From: Axinella damicornis
Lineage: Eukaryota > Porifera > Demospongiae > Axinellida > Axinellidae
DNA length: 64,000 nt
Assembly (NCBI GenBank): GCA_963931865.1
Contig: OZ007510.1
Location: 14,488,111-14,552,110 of the forward strand
Reading direction: 5' to 3'
How positions within the stretch are numbered: position 1 is the first letter of the stretch; every line of letters begins with the position of its first letter. Made by a program: the position numbers and the translations under genes. Below are positions 52,559 to 62,800 of this stretch, one piece after another. The notes under the pieces were generated by a model, which made no database searches, was not told the origin of the DNA, and saw nothing but the letters and a program-made list of their open reading frames with translations.

Positions 52559-53107
52559 CACAAGGACTAGCCAGTGCACTAACAATTATATTACAAGATC
52601 CTTCCCATGAGATATGTACTGTTGCCATGGCAATGATTTCCTGTATCCATTGGTTACCATGCATGGAGGCTCGGATTTGATGTGAATTGGGTGCTCATAC
52701 ACAAGTTACAAATTTTCGCACTGAATCCTGAGGTGATAATATACTTATGAATTATGTGAACACAAAGTTGCCATCTCCTTGTGTGCAAGACGATTTAGGT
52801 AGTTGCTAGTCAATAGTACTATGTGTGTGCGTGTGTGTGAATCTCAGTCTCGACCAATCTGGGTCTGATTGGATTACTCATAGATCTGAGCTACTTTTGG
52901 CAATAATGACGTGATCTGTCTTTAATTCTGTAAGATGTGGCTAGCTGCTGTTGTTGCCAAATTTGTTGTTAGTTAAATATGATAATTCTGTTTGTCTGAA
53001 CCCAATTATGATCTACCTACACTATACCACACCTGCATTACATTACCACATCACTACAATAGACACCAGCCTGTTACACATTCTACCTCCGCATTCCTCC
53101 CTCCTCT

Positions 53108-53338
53108 ACTCCTGTCACTTGTCCCTCCCTCCCTCCCTCCCTCCCTCCCTCTCTCCCTCCCTCCCTCCCTCCCTCCCTCCCTCCCTCCCTCCCTCCCTCC
53201 TCCCTCCCTCCCTCCCTCTCTCCCTCCGTCCCTCCCTCCCTCCCTCCCTCCCTCCCTCCCTCCCTCCGTCCCTCCCTCCCTCCCTCCCTCCCCTCCCTCC
53301 CTCCCCTCCATCCATCCCTCCCTCCCCTTCCTTTCTCC
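53108..53338. repeat. (CCCT)n tract before the last GCAT exon
   Basis: About 230 bp of CCTCCCTCCCTCC directly abutting the acceptor of the final exon. Confidence 0.95.
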
Positions 53339-53452
53339 CCAGGAGAGGCTCGCATTCGAGTACAGATCTCAGCTGTCCATAGCCCTCAAGACATAGACAA
53401 GTGTTTGGAAGCATTTGTAGACATTGGCAGGAAAAAAGGAGTCATCCCGTGA

Positions 53453-54026
53453 ATGAGTTACCATGACAGCTACTACAGTAGTGTTGTTTAGTATGGCTGT
53501 TCGAGTATTAGTTTAGTTTTTGGAATGGTTTGCTTAGTTTTAGTTATAGTAACTATTGTGCTCCTTCGGAAGTTTTAGGTATAGTTTTATGTACATGTAA
53601 CTGCACTGTTCTCATTTAAATTTGTTTTAGTTGGTGGAGTGGTTAGTTATATTATATTTCAGTAATCTGCTGTAACCCAGAAAATTATGCATGGTTGATC
53701 ATAAAGTGATCAATACCCGCTCCAAGACCTGGATACCTGGGAAAGGTGTGCAGGGGTCGACATGTCAACATTCCAGCTGTCGATGTTTTGACAACTGTTT
53801 CAGCTGCGCTCCATGTATGTATACATAAGCTAGACCCAAACATGCCAGTGTCACATGATACTGTACGCAAAGGACGTGGGGTTCAATGGGTCTGATAGAT
53901 ACAAGTGTTCCGCCATTTGTACTGTACCCACAGTCAGATGTGACGGTGAGAAGACTTATAATAGTGAATAGTTGACAGTCTGATACTTCATCATCAAACA
54001 GTGCAGCGACGTTTTGATCCCGTGCC
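53453..54026. other. 3' flank of GCAT
   Basis: No gene. TTTTAGTTATAG-type AT-rich sequence with repeated TAGTTTTAGTT to about 53660; 53940-54026 begins imperfect repeats of the palindrome that follows. Confidence 0.5.
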
Positions 54027-54178
54027 ATCGCTGCAACGTTTAATTGATGATGAAGTTTGTACAATCAAAGACTGTCAAACTAATGGTTTTGATGATGGGT
54101 GATCAGTTAGCTACCCATCATCAAGACGATTAGTTCACAGTCTTTGATTGTACAAACTTCATCATCAATTATTAAACG
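54027..54178. repeat. Hairpin of about 150 bp
   Basis: GTTTAATTGATGATGAAG...GACTGTCAAACTAAT is mirrored by ATTAGTTCACAGTC...CTTCATCATCAATTATTAAAC around GTGATCAGTTAGCTAC. A small foldback element. A further ACTTCATCATCAA copy lies at 53985. Confidence 0.85.
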
Positions 54179-54639
54179 TGATACACACAGTTTTGGTAGT
54201 TGGTGAGGATCTCGGCTAATACAACTTGACAGTATCATTCTATTGTATTCCCTTCCCTACAAAAAAGCCACAATTAAGTTATACTCTCGTGGTTGTGGCA
54301 TGAAACAACTTGTAGTTCGGAACCCCTAATAGGCCTATAGTGCGGTTTTCCCATGCAACCCAAGATTGCAACATTGGATGATGTGGTGTACACTTCTTAC
54401 CTCAACCATACTATGGTGAAGCTGTTCCCCATGTGCAAGAGACAAGAAGCTGGTTGGAGAGTCGGAGATCTGGCTAGAGAAACATGCATTGGTGACTGTG
54501 CATAGCGAGCTGATGTATTTGTATGAACTCCCACCATGCAATGCCCATGGTTGTAATCGCCAGGACATGCCTTCACAATAACTGCAGCTCCTGGAAACTG
54601 CTCACAGATGGGATAGATGCAGGAATGGGTATCTTCTTC

Positions 54640-56285
54640 TGTCCCAGTGCACTGCCTAGTGCATAGCCTGGTATAGTGCACAGCCTGGTATATTGCACTG
54701 CCTAGTGCATAGCCTGGTATAGTGCCGTGACTGCCTTGTGAATAGCCTGGTGTAGTGCACTGCCTAGTGCACAGCCTGGTGTAGTGCACAGCCTATTGCA
54801 CAGCCTGGTATAGTGCCCTGCCTAGTGCATAGCCTTGTATAGTTCAATGCCTAGTGCACAGCCTGATATAGTGCACTGCCTAGTGCATATCCTGGTATAG
54901 TGCACTGCCTAGTGCACAGCCTGGTATCTAGTGCACTGCCTAGTACACAGCCTGGTATAGTGCACTGCCTAGTGCACAGTGCACTGCCTAGTGCACAGTG
55001 CACTGCCTAGTGCACAGCTGGTATGGTGCACTGCCAAGTGCACATCCTGGTATATTGCATTGCCTAGTGCACATCCTGGTATAGTGCACTGCCTAGTGCA
55101 TAGGCTGGTATAGTGCACTGCCTAGTGCATAGCCTGGTATAGTGCACTGCCTAGTGCACTGCCTAGTGCACAGCCTGGTATATTGCACTGCCTAGTGCAC
55201 AGTGCACTGCCTAGTGCATAGCCTTGTATAGTGCAATGCCTAGTGCACAGCGTTACCATCTTCGCCAGAGCAGCTGCTGGCTCGCTGTTTAGTTTTACAT
55301 TACGTAACCAAAAATTTAATGTTCACGTGAGCGTTCACAAAATTCGTTGTGGCCATTTCGCGTCCTAAAATCTTGCATCATATGGTACGGTTTTGTCCGT
55401 ACCAACTTTTAGTCGCCTAGGTACGGCTCTGAGTGGACTGTTCATAGCTCGTGTCTCAGTCTCGTCTTGTTGAGGTACGTGTCTTAGTCAGACAGTCTTC
55501 AGATCCACGTCGCTGTGGCCTTCTTGCATGAAGTAGACTGATTATAGATCGTGTCTTCTCTAGTCTATAAACGAAAATTCGCCGTCTATGTGGGGCTCGC
55601 TCACGCTCGCCCTATAATTAGTAGGCGTGGGCTACCGGTATACCTCGAGGCCTCCTAGAAGTTAGCGCGCATTATCGCCATTCCACGTTGACGGTCACGG
55701 ATGACACGGAAAGCAGACAGCAGTTACAGTGCAGTGCAAAGCACGAAGGTGCCACGAGAGCCCATCCAGACAACTGAAAACTGAAGCAAAAATTTTTCCA
55801 CGCTTCGCGTTGACAGATCGGCGCTTCGCGCCTCTGTTCATTCCCTTCGGTAAATTAAATGGCCGTACCACTCCAAAACAGCTCGCGCCGGCGCTGTATA
55901 GTGCACTGCCTAGTGCATAGCCTGGTATAGTGCACTGCCTACTGCATAGCCTGGTACAGTGCACTTCCTAGTGCACAGCCTGGTAGAGCACTGCCTAGTG
56001 CACAGTCCGGTAGTGCACTGCCTAGTTCACAGCCAGATATAGTGCACTTCCTAGTGCACAACCTGTTATTGTTCACTGCTTAGAGGAAAGCCTGGTATAT
56101 TGCACAGCCAAGTGCACAGCCTGGTATAGTGCACTGCCTAGTGCACAACCTGGTACATTGCATATTGCAGCTGCCTAGAGCACAGCCTGGTATAGTGCAC
56201 TCCCTACTGCATAGCCTGGTATGGTGCACTGCCTAGTGCACAGCCTGGTATTATAATAGTTCACTGCCTAGTGCACAGCCTGGTA
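54640..56285. repeat. 29-bp minisatellite, interrupted by a transposon
   Basis: About 30 units of CCTGGTATAGTGCACTGCC plus TAGTGCACAG before 55247, and about 13 more after 55897. Units contain the palindrome AGTGCACT. The array is split by the insertion at 55248-55896 and ends at the 3' end of the LINE. Confidence 0.9.
55248..55896. mobile_element. hAT-like element inside the 29-bp array
   Basis: Begins CAGCG and ends GCCGGCGCTG. Its right 200 bp resembles 27120-27289 (GTGCAGTGCAAAGCACGAAGG, GGCCGTACCACTCCAAAA). The left part is unrelated and no duplication is visible. A frame at 55729-55920 is not convincing. Confidence 0.6.
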
Positions 56286-58310
56286 TTTTTTTTCTCTTTT
56301 TTTTTCTATAATATATTCTGCAAATGCATGGATACATACAATAGCAATTTATGCTAATACATGATACATATCCTTGGACATAGTTATCTAGTGCAGACTT
56401 AAAAGAATTCAAAGGAAGTGCAGCAATATGATATGGGAGTGAATTCCAAAAGGAAATAGTGCTAGGGAAATAAGAGTACAGGTAATAATTATGTTTAGCA
56501 AATGGCCTGGTAAGTGATAATGGATTTACAGAGCGAGAAGCAAAAGTGGCGGTTCTGTAGTCGAATGGAGGATCATGATAAATGGACTGCCCATGAATCA
56601 TTCTGTGAAGCAGACATACTTTCATTTTGAGTCTTCTCGAGCCCAGGGGGGGAATATGGAGTGACTCCAACATTGCTGGATACTCAACTTGGGGGCGCCA
56701 CTGCTTTGAGCAAATTCTACTAGCAAATCTCTGAACTCCCTCTAATGCATTGATATCCTTCACTAGGTGTGGGTCCCAGACCTCACAACCATATTCCAAG
56801 TGCGGCCGGATAAATGAGAGGTAGTACTGTCTCAGTGTGAAGGGGTCAGCATCAACATAAAATCTTCTGTATAGAAGGCCAAGCATCCTCCTAGTTTTAG
56901 AACAGAGCGTTTGTATGTGATGGGACCACGAGAGATCAGAAGATATGTGGATCCCAAGGTACTTGAACACCTCAACTCTATCCAGTGGAGTACCATTCAA
57001 TAAGATAGGTGACGACGGATGAATATGACTGCGCTTCCGGGAAATGAGCATATATTTACACTTGTCACCATTAAACTGAAGGTTGTTATCTGTAATCCAT
57101 TGGGATAGAGAGTCAATGTCATTTTGCAGAACTTGATAGTCTTCACTCTTTGCAATAGGTCGATACAGAAGCATGTCGTCAGCATAGAGGACCATGCTAC
57201 CATCAGAGGTTGAATTAGCCACACCATTGATATAGATGTTGAATAGAAGTGGGCCTAAAACAGATCCCTGCGGTACACCAGAGATTATGGGAACTGAAGA
57301 GACGGATGATGCTCCATTAGTGACCACAAATTGTTTTCTGTCAGTTAGGTAGTCACTAATCCACCTCACGAGATGATCATTGAGACCCATATCTTGTAAC
57401 TTGTTTAGCAGTGGGCGATGGGGGACCGAATCAAATGCCTTTTTGAGGTCAAAAAATATTGCACAGACTTCTGCACCACCTTCCAACAAGCGGTACCAAT
57501 GATCAGTGGCAGATAGTAGAGCTGAGACTGTTGATTTGCCTGGGGTGAACCCCCACTGACAGGGTGACAATGGACAATGTTCTGAAAGATGTTTTGACAC
57601 AGAGTTAGAGATATGCCGTTCTAACAACTTGCTGACCACTGACAGCAGGGAGATAGGCCTATAGTTGGCAATGCTGTCGCTGGCCCCTGAGGATTTAGGA
57701 ATAGGAACAACTGAAGATGTCTTCCAGTCACATGGAACCTGCCCAGTTCGAATAGAAAGGTTAAAAAGCTTAGTCAAACTTGGTGCAATGGCATGAGCTG
57801 TATGCTTCAGCATTCTATTGGAGATTCCATCGGGACCCGAGGCTTTAGTGACATCAAGTTTTAACAGCATCTCCAGAAGTTCATCCTCAGTGCAGTATAG
57901 CTCAGGTGGACAGTCAGCTATATTGGTGTGCAAGGTATCTTGAGGGGAGAGGGGAGGATGAGATGGATTAAAACATGTGGAGAAAAACTGATTGAGAGCA
58001 GTTGCCTTATCTTCGTCCGTTGTCAGTTTTTTGCCTTCGTAAACGAGACTCGGAATTGTAGTGCGATTGCTCTTATTCAGGTACTTCATAGCCTTCCAAA
58101 AGGCTTTATTCCCACCATTCCTAAGGTTCCTGAAGTAGATCTTTTTGGCCCTCCTCATTTGTGCGGTAATCCTATTTCGCATATCTCTGTATTTCCTTCT
58201 CAGGGAAGAACTGTTGGAGCGTTTGGCAAGTCTGAAGAGTGTATTTCTCCTCCGCATGGCTGAAACAATGTCTTTTGACAACCAGGGAAGATTCCTCCTT
58301 TTTGGATAGA
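56286..58310 (-). pseudogene. LINE reverse transcriptase region
   Basis: RT fingers and palm motifs in order: TKASGPDGISNRMLK, VVPIPKSS, NYRPISLLSVVSKLLE, FDLKKAFDSVPH, SGVPQGSVLGPLLF, then the catalytic YADD, followed by the thumb and a C-terminal block ending SFWNSLPYHIAALPL. The frame is open for over 650 codons and runs past the tail into the minisatellite. It is offset by one base from the endonuclease frame near 58300. Confidence 0.85.
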
Positions 58311-59332
58311 AAGGCTTTTGGAACACATTCGTTAATGATTTCCATAAACTTGGAGTACCAGTTAGTCCAGGCCTCGTTAATGTCACTGGAGATAAGGTCA
58401 TCCCAGTTCACTGCTTCCAATAGTTCACAGGCTCTCTCAAAATTAGCGTGGGTATACCTCCAAATCTTCCTAGGGTTCAAGGTTACATGTTCAGTGTTAC
58501 ATTTCCACCTAATTGACAGTGAGACTCCACAGTGGTCAGAGTTTCCGAGTGGGGGTATAGTAGAACAGTCTTGCAACTGGGAGGGGTTAGACATAAGGGC
58601 CAGATCAATTAGTGAGGAGTTTCCATTTGGGCTGAAGTGAGTTGGTTCAGTAACAACCTGGGAAAGTGAAAAACTGCACAAAATACTATTTAACTTCAAA
58701 TACAAAGGATGGTTTGTTTTATAAAAGTCAACATTAAAATCTCCTACAAAAATAAAATTCCTAAAAAAAGAAGGACCAAAACTAGTACTCTCTAAACACG
58801 TTTGCAAAGTATCAAAAATAGTTGTGGGAGTATTTGGAGGACGGTACCAGAGGCCAATGGGTAACGTACAATTACAATAATTTACAGAAACAAGTAAAAA
58901 TTCCAGGTTGTCCGGTCCACACAATATGACATTGTAGTCAATAGTGTTCTTGACATACATGGCAACCCCTCCACCATGACGGTGCCTGTCAAGTCTGATA
59001 ATATTGTAGCCCGGGAGACTAATTTCTGAGTTGTCAATTTCTTCCCCTAGCCAAGTTTCTGTAACGCAAATAACATCAGGGTTTTGGGCTTCACATGTTC
59101 CATGAAGTAGATCCATTTTGGGAAGAAGGCTTCTCACATTATAATGTTGAATTTTTACACAAACAGACTTCCGACTTGAGTTCTCACTAAGACTCCTAAT
59201 ACTATCAGATACCGTAGGGGAATTAGGACCAGGCGAGTTACTAGAACCTTGGTCAGAGCGAGCACCCTGCACGTTATGTTTACAATGTGTATCAGGGCAT
59301 ACACCCCGCACGGAATGGGTTGAACCTGTCAC
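58300..59332 (-). pseudogene. LINE APE-type endonuclease region
   Basis: Motifs of the APE-like endonuclease: HYNVRSLLPKMD, DVICVTETWL, RHGGGVAMYV, GLWYRPPN, FVGDFNVD, SLIDLALMS, and the terminal GNSDHCGVSL. The first in-frame codon is GTG overlapping the ORF1 stop as GTGA, which would suit coupled reinitiation; no ATG lies nearby. Confidence 0.85.
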
Positions 59333-59808
59333 TCTGGGGATAAAAAAGGACTTACATCAGGCGTTTTCTCTCCATCCGCTTCCTGGCTGTTAATCACACC
59401 ATTTGGCTGAGGGAGCTGCTCAGGGGTTGGGGAGATGGGTCGATGACAAAGTTCTAGTTTCCAGGACGTAGAGTTTTCAACGTTTTCCCATTCCATTTGA
59501 AGCGTTTGCAAGACTGACTCATCGCCACGTATGAGGAACCACCAACGAATCTCAGAGCCATCCCTTTTCTTGAACTTCCTTCGGACTTCAACATTCTCAG
59601 CAACACTAGTCAACTTTCGCAATGTTGCAAGTACAGTTCTGTAGGTGCAGTTCCTCAGTGTGCCCCACACTCGCCTGACCCCTTCAACAGTCTCTCTTGC
59701 ATGAGTGTCTAGCGATTTACCACTGCTTCTTGAGGACTGCCTAGAGGGAGAGCCTGAGTCCTGACTTGCTTTATTGTGGCTGGCAGGTCTAGCTGGCAGT
59801 AGTTGCAT
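59329..59808 (-). CDS. LINE ORF1 protein (possibly 5' truncated)
   Basis: 159 codons: a Ser-rich basic N-terminus, then a folded-looking block RRVWGTLRNCTYRTV, KFKKRDGSEIRWWFLIRGDE, TSWKLELCHRP. This pattern occurs, as far as I recall, in ORF1 proteins of cnidarian and sponge CR1/L2-type elements. The first codons coincide with satellite sequence, so the true start may lie in lost sequence. Confidence 0.6.
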   Translation of the reverse strand: MQLLPARPASHNKASQDSGSPSRQSSRSSGKSLDTHARETVEGVRRVWGTLRNCTYRTVLATLRKLTSVAENVEVRRKFKKRDGSEIRWWFLIRGDESVLQTLQMEWENVENSTSWKLELCHRPISPTPEQLPQPNGVINSQEADGEKTPDVSPFLSPE

Positions 59809-62800
59809 AGGTGCAAGCCTGTCGGCAGTGGAGGCCTTCTACTGCTGTAACAAATCTTACAAACTCAGCATAGTGGCCATTTCTTCTTCTATGTTGTGCT
59901 GACATGGGTGATATCAGCATCTAATTTTTCTAATCGGCTGCTCTAAAGTAGAGACCTCCACCAAATTGAGGACTGTTTCTGTCTGTACTTGAGGGCCGTA
60001 GTCTTTGCATAGATGCAAGCTAATCTCCAGTGGAGGTCTACTACCATAATGACTAAGCTTACAAATCCAGCATATTGGTCTGTGGTTGTGCTACATTCAG
60101 CCGAGATGGGTGGTATATGCATCAGTTTGTACGACCTCCTGCAATTTTGTAGAGCCTTCCACCAATAGATTGACTGCTTCATCGAGTGCTTGAGGGCCTA
60201 GTCGTAGCATAGATGCAAGCCTATCGCCATTGGAGGTCTTCTACTTCTGTGACAAAGCTCACGAACCCGGTATTAATGTCAGTAGTTCTTCTGCATTTAG
60301 CTGTGTTGAGCGGTACAAACATCTGTTTGTGCCACTTCCTACACTTTAGTTGAGACTTCCACTGATTGATTGAATGTTTCTTCCAGTGCTTGAGGGCTTA
60401 ATCATTGCATAGATGCAAGTCTATCGCCGGTGGAGATCTTCTACAACCGTGACAAAGCTCATAAACATGGCATAAGGTCAGTAATTCTGCCTCATTCAGC
60501 TTAGTTGAGTGGTATAAGCATCTGTTTGTACAACTTCCTACACTTTAGTAGAGACTTCCACCAATAGATTGACTGCTTCGCCGAGTGTTTGAGGGCCTAG
60601 TCGTGGCATAGATGCAAGCCTATCGCCAGTGGTGGTCTTCTACTGATGTGACAAAGCTCACAAACCCGGCACATAAGTCAGTAGTTGTGATTCATTGATC
60701 TGAGTTGAGTGGTATACGCATCTGTTTGTGCAACTTCCTACAGTTTAGTAAGTACTTCCACCAATTGATTGACTGTTTCTTCCAGTGCTTGATGGCCTAG
60801 TCGTTGCATACATGCGAGCCTATCGCCAGTGGGTCTTCTACTGCTGTGACAAAGCTCACATACCCTGCATATACCGTATATTGTGTTATTTTCGTGTTGA
60901 ATAACGTTCGCGTAATAATTATTCGTGTTGAAAAATTTTCGCAAACTCAAGCAAAGTGAACTCGCTAATACGTGTCAAGCCATAGCGATGAGGAGTACGA
61001 ACGAGAATGCTGCGTTCGAGGCTACCTTGTGTATCAGGAGATCTGGGAGGCAGCTGTTTGTGACCGAGAACCAAGAAACCGTACTGATTGACACGCCGTG
61101 GCAGTGTTGAAGGACAGCGTCATCATAGAACACATTACCAAAAAAAATTTGCGAGATAAATTTTCGCGATTGGAGGCATTCGCGAAAATATTTTAACAAC
61201 GAAAATAACCCAATATACGGTATATAGGTGGTCAGTAGTTCTCCTTCATTCATATGAGTTGATTGGTATAGGCATCTGTTTGTACAACTTCCTACAATTT
61301 TGTAGACACTTCCACCAATAGATTGACTGTGTCTTCCAGTGCTTGAGGGCCTAGTTGTTGCATAGGTGCAAGCTTATCGCCAGTGGAGGTCTTCTACTAC
61401 TGTAACAAATCTTACAAACTCGGCATAGTGGCCACTTGTTCTGCTATATTGGGCTGACATGGGTGTTATCAGCATCAAATTTTTCTAATCAGCTGCTCTA
61501 AAGTAGAGACCTCCACCAATTTGAGTGACTGTTTCTGTCAGTACTTGAGAACCGTTTGTCTTTGCATAGATGCAAGCAAATCTCCAGTGGAGGTCTTCTA
61601 CCATAATCACTAAGCTTACAAATCCAGTGTATTGGTCTGCGGTTGTGCAACATTCAGCCGAGAGGGGTGGTATATGCATCAGTTTGTACGACCACCTGCA
61701 ATTTTGTAGAACCTTCCACCAATAGATTGACTGCTTTGTCGAGTGCTTGAGGACCTAGTCGTAGCATAGATACAAGCCTATTGCCAGTGGGAGGTCTTCT
61801 ACTTCTGTGACAAAGCTCACGAACTCCATATAAATGTCAGTAGTTCTGCTACATTCAGCTGAGATGAGCGGTACAAACATCTGTTTGTACAACTTCCTAC
61901 ACTTTAGTTGAGACTTCCACTGATTGATTGAATGTTTCTTCCAGTGCTTGAGGGCCTAGTCGTGGCATAGATGCAAGCCTGTCGCCAGTGGAGGTCTTCT
62001 ACTACTCTAACAAATCTTACAAACTCAGCATAGTGGCCACTTGTTCTACTATGTTGTGCTGACATGGGTGTTATCAGCATCTATTTTTTCTAATCGGCAG
62101 CTCTAAGGTAGAGACCTCCACCAAATTGAGTGACTGTTTCTGTGAGTACTTGAGGGCCGTAGTCTTTGCATAGATGCAAGGAAATCTCCAGTGGAGGTCT
62201 TCTACTATAATGACTAAGCTTACAAATCCAGCATATTGGTCTGCGGTCGTGCTACATTCAGCCGAGATGGGTGGTATATGCATCAGTTTGTACGACCTCC
62301 TGCAATTTTGTAGAGCCTTCCACCAACAGATTCATTGCTTCGTCGAGTGCTGGAGGGCCTAGCCGTAGCATAGATACAAGCCTATCGCCAGTGGAGGTCT
62401 TCTACTTCTGTGTCAAAGCTCATAAACATGGCATAGGGTAAGTAATTCTACCTCATTCAGCTGAGTAGAGTGGTGTAAGCATTTGTTTGTACAACTTCCT
62501 ACACTTTAGTAGAGACTTCCACCAATAGATTGACTGCTTCGTTGAGTGTTTGAGTGCCTACTCGTGGCATAGATGCAAGTCTAACGCCAGTGGTGGTCTT
62601 CTAGTACTGTGACAAAGCTCACAAACCCGGCACATAGGTCAGTAGTTCTGGTTGATTGATCTGAGTTGAGTGGTAAACGCATCTGTTTGTATTACTTCCT
62701 ACAGTTTAGTAGGTCCTTCCACTAATTGATTGACTGTTTCTACCAGTGCTTGAGGGCCTAATCGTTGCATAGATGGAAGCCTGTCGTCAGCGGATATCTT

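Larger units (their letters stand above)
47930..53452 (+). pseudogene. GCAT: Glycine C-acetyltransferase (KBL), 3' seven exons, frame-broken
   Basis: PLP-dependent mitochondrial enzyme of threonine breakdown (2-amino-3-ketobutyrate + CoA to glycine + acetyl-CoA). Exons 47930-48141, 49766-49871, 50409-50495, 51405-51586, 51974-52081, 52311-52434, 53343-53452. Signatures: [60 protein letters not shown] (PLP-ring Asp), [18 protein letters not shown] (Schiff-base Lys), [22 protein letters not shown]. About 110 N-terminal residues are missing and no exon for them precedes this in the window. Two lesions: an extra A in AAAAAA near 48048, and a small deletion near 51573 that loses residues between FSNT and VVAGASK and shifts frame. 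Either a pseudogene or assembly errors; other exons are well preserved. Confidence 0.85.
56286..59800 (-). mobile_element. CR1/L2-like non-LTR retrotransposon
   Basis: On the minus strand, in order: ORF1 (59808-59329), endonuclease (59332-58172) and reverse transcriptase (from within 58401 to the 3' end). It ends in a T-rich/A-rich tail at 56286-56312 directly against the 29-bp array. Its 5' edge merges into the 200-bp satellite at about 59800, so it may be 5' truncated. One frameshift divides ORF2. Confidence 0.85.

Noticed and set aside
49506..53414. Several long Pro/Ser/Leu- or Gly/Arg/Glu-rich open frames
   Set aside because: They are translations of CCCT and CA microsatellites in GCAT introns, open in all frames of the repeat.
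47930..53452. GCAT as bacterial contamination or recent transfer (KBL is common in bacteria)
   Set aside because: It is divided by spliceosomal introns with animal-like repeats and closely follows the animal protein layout.
56251..56285. Last residues of the reverse transcriptase frame
   Set aside because: These codons read through the LINE tail into the 29-bp minisatellite and are not part of the protein.
60925..61253. Two overlapping ORFs in the satellite region
   Set aside because: They lie within a TA-flanked MITE, on opposite strands, without domain or homologue in the window.
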